Of a DNA stretch of 6,869 nucleotides, positions 5,743 through 6,869 are shown one piece after another. How positions within the stretch are numbered: the first letter of the stretch is position 1; every line of letters starts with the position of its first letter. Made by a program: the position numbers and the translations under genes. The stretch is taken from assembly GCA_947629295.1 (NCBI GenBank), contig CANRDH010000082.1:1-6869 (forward strand), read 5' to 3'. The stretch is from an uncultured Clostridia bacterium. GTDB taxonomy: Bacteria > Bacillota > Clostridia > Oscillospirales > Acutalibacteraceae. The notes below the pieces were generated by a model. It did not search any database. It was given only the letters and a program-made list of their open reading frames with translations, and had not been told where the DNA came from.

Positions 5743-6401
5743 AAGGACTTATTCTCAAGGATTTATATAATCTCGCCGGCAATGTCAGATATATGCTTTT
5801 TGCTATGATTATCATTGCCATTGGCATTATCCCTACCTCGGACGGCGTAGGATTTCCCATTATTTATGCGATAATGCTCAGTATAATAACAATTAGTACC
5901 TTCACCTTTGACGATACCTCCAAATGGACAGGGTATGCACTGACAATGCCTGTTTCAAGAAATGAATTAGTCAAATCAAAATTTATTGTACTTGCTTTTT
6001 TCTGTATTATAGGCTGTATATCGGGAATTGTAACTGATATTGTAGGCGGAGCTATAATGAAAAGGTTTGATTCCTATGCGGAAAATATAGGTGTAACTTT
6101 CCTTTTAGCCCTTGCTGCCCTCGGAATTTCTCTTATTTTCGGAAGTACATTGATCCCTGTTGTTATTAAATTCGGTGCAGAAAAGGCTCGTATCCTCATG
6201 GCGGTAGTGATCATTGTTCCGGCAGCTATAATATGGGGCGGCATAACTTTAGCATTGTCTATAAATCGGGATACGGAGCTTATAAATTTTGTCGAAGAAA
6301 ACATATTTGTTTTGCTGTGCGGTCTGTTCGTCTTTGCATTATTATGGTCCTATGTTATGTATAGAATAAGCTGTCATATTTTAAAAAACAAAGAGTTTTA
6401 A
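5739..6401 (+). CDS. ABC-2 family membrane permease partner of the preceding ATPase
   Basis: This 220-aa integral membrane protein has about six helices (near residues 18-32, 38-56, 82-106, 117-140, 151-174 and 188-209). Between helices 2 and 3 is the segment FTFDDTSKW, then YALTMPVSRNELVKSKF (about 66-82). That pattern (acidic residues, Trp, then a Leu/Met-Pro-Val-Ser-Arg-x-Glu motif and a Lys) typifies ABC-2 permeases of the PF13346-like group found next to YtrA-type regulators. The start ATG overlaps the ATPase stop (ATGA, 4 nt) and AGGAG lies 10 nt upstream, so the two are translationally coupled. A single permease of this size would work as a homodimer with two ATPases. The Bacillus ytr operon carries extra permease and lipoprotein genes; here the module stops after one permease. 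Confidence 0.9.
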   Translation: MKGLILKDLYNLAGNVRYMLFAMIIIAIGIIPTSDGVGFPIIYAIMLSIITISTFTFDDTSKWTGYALTMPVSRNELVKSKFIVLAFFCIIGCISGIVTDIVGGAIMKRFDSYAENIGVTFLLALAALGISLIFGSTLIPVVIKFGAEKARILMAVVIIVPAAIIWGGITLALSINRDTELINFVEENIFVLLCGLFVFALLWSYVMYRISCHILKNKEF

Positions 6402-6498
6402 ACTATCCCCCTCAATATTTAAAAAACGGAGCAAAATATTTTATAGAATCAGGAGCAATTATAACGGTTTGGAATATCAGGTTATTCATAATAACTAT

Positions 6499-6527
6499 TT
6501 GCTGTTTTTGAAATCCTGAGCTATAAT
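6499..6527 (+). promoter_or_regulatory. Predicted promoter of the lipoprotein gene
   Basis: TTGCTG (6499-6504), a 17-nt spacer and a perfect TATAAT (6522-6527) fit sigma-70/sigma-A rules, with a start near 6534 and a leader of about 43 nt. This suggests the lipoprotein is transcribed separately from the ABC operon, although no clear terminator separates them and readthrough is possible. Confidence 0.6.
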
Positions 6528-6564
6528 TGTATTGTAAACATATATTAATTTCTTCATTGAATCC

Positions 6565-6569
6565 GGAGG
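6565..6569 (+). promoter_or_regulatory. Ribosome binding site GGAGG deciding a TTG start for the lipoprotein
   Basis: GGAGG is followed by 8 nt and then TTG at 6578. The start is confirmed by the lysine-containing signal peptide and lipobox that follow in frame. Confidence 0.82.
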
Positions 6570-6577
6570 TGGAATCG

Positions 6578-6869
6578 TTGAAAAACAAACTTCTTATCTT
6601 AACATTATGTATGCTCATACCGACATTAAGTGCCTGCGGAAACAATGGCATTGATAATAGTACAAATAACACGGAAATACAAGATGAGATCATAACACAA
6701 AGCTGTACAGGCATTGAAAGCTCTCACTCGGAAAACGAATTCGCTCAATCGGTTTCCGAAACAGAATCAGAGCAGGAGGTATCAAGTGTGAACGAGTCAA
6801 AAACAGATGAAAGCAATATCACACAAAATAACTCAACCAACAAGGAGGATACTGCTATGCAGATGAAAA
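6578..6869 (+). CDS. N-terminal part of a putative lipoprotein with a Ser/Glu/Asn-rich linker, 3' end outside window
   Basis: From the TTG at 6578 the frame stays open to the window edge (97 codons). Residues 1-19 are a lipoprotein signal: charged M-K-N-K, a hydrophobic LLILTLCMLIPT core, then lipobox LSAC with the lipidated Cys at 20, followed by GNNG. Residues 21-93 are low-complexity, rich in Ser, Glu, Asn and Thr, as in the flexible tethers that hold a folded domain away from the membrane. The folded domain begins at or after the edge, so the function cannot be assigned. Small cyclophilin-like lipoproteins of Clostridia can have such a layout, but that is only a guess. An in-frame ATG at 6857 has its own AAGGAGG 8 nt upstream. 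Substrate-binding or envelope-sensing roles alongside the ABC operon are possible but not shown. Confidence 0.85.
   Translation, partial: MKNKLLILTLCMLIPTLSACGNNGIDNSTNNTEIQDEIITQSCTGIESSHSENEFAQSVSETESEQEVSSVNESKTDESNITQNNSTNKEDTAMQMK

Noticed and set aside
4839..5860. Minus-strand and out-of-frame ORFs across the ATPase and permease
   Set aside because: They mirror the coding frames of well-supported genes; nothing in them resembles a domain.
6414..6440. AATATTT / AAATATT inverted repeat after the permease as a terminator
   Set aside because: The stem is only A/T pairs with a 13-nt loop and no solid T-run follows; too weak to call.
6412..6714. 100-codon minus-strand ORF over the lipoprotein start
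   Set aside because: It runs opposite a convincing signal peptide, lipobox, ribosome binding site and promoter on the plus strand, and has no recognisable domain.

Overview
The window looks like chromosomal DNA of a low-to-moderate GC Gram-positive Clostridia member. A gut Ruminococcus/Eubacterium-type (Oscillospirales) bacterium is my best guess. The reasons are strong AGGAGG-type ribosome binding sites, frequent TTG and GTG starts, consensus sigma-70/sigma-A promoters, a bacterial Ig-like (Big_2) surface protein with Lys/Thr/Asn-rich repeats, and a YtrA-type GntR regulator with its ABC-2 transporter. The genus is inferred from style and was not tested by any search.

Layout. (1) 1-441 (+) is the C-terminal end of a secreted or surface Big_2 repeat protein that enters from the left. 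(2) 442-653 is a convergent intergenic region with a strong GC-rich hairpin (462-495) and a doubtful 42-codon minus-strand ORF. (3) 654-4200 (-) is a tightly coupled pair of ABC half-exporters (583 aa, then 597 aa, 1 nt apart). Their ATPase motifs show one degenerate and one canonical ATP site, the signature of a heterodimeric multidrug-type exporter. (4) 4201-4501 is a divergent control region. It holds a minus-strand promoter with a long leader containing nested inverted repeats, and a consensus plus-strand promoter whose -10 and start site lie inside a perfect 10-bp inverted repeat. (5) 4502-6401 (+) is a three-gene operon: a GntR/YtrA-family repressor, an ABC-2 type ATPase and a six-helix ABC-2 permease, with a 2-nt gap and a 4-nt overlap. 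(6) 6402-6577 is a short intergenic region with a promoter. (7) 6578-6869 (+) is the start of a lipoprotein gene that runs off the right edge.

How the parts may work together. The GntR protein probably represses its own operon through the inverted repeat over the promoter, and is released when an envelope-active compound is sensed, as in the Bacillus Ytr system. The divergent exporter pair probably extrudes drugs, peptides or lipids from its own promoter; I see no copy of the GntR operator there. Together this resembles an envelope-stress or antimicrobial-resistance locus with two kinds of ABC transporter back to back. I found no phage, CRISPR, transposon, tRNA or rRNA. I also found no clearly new multi-gene system. 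The most checkable novelties are the operator architecture, the structured exporter leader, the possible tiny ORF near the terminator, and an in-frame internal start in the lipoprotein gene.
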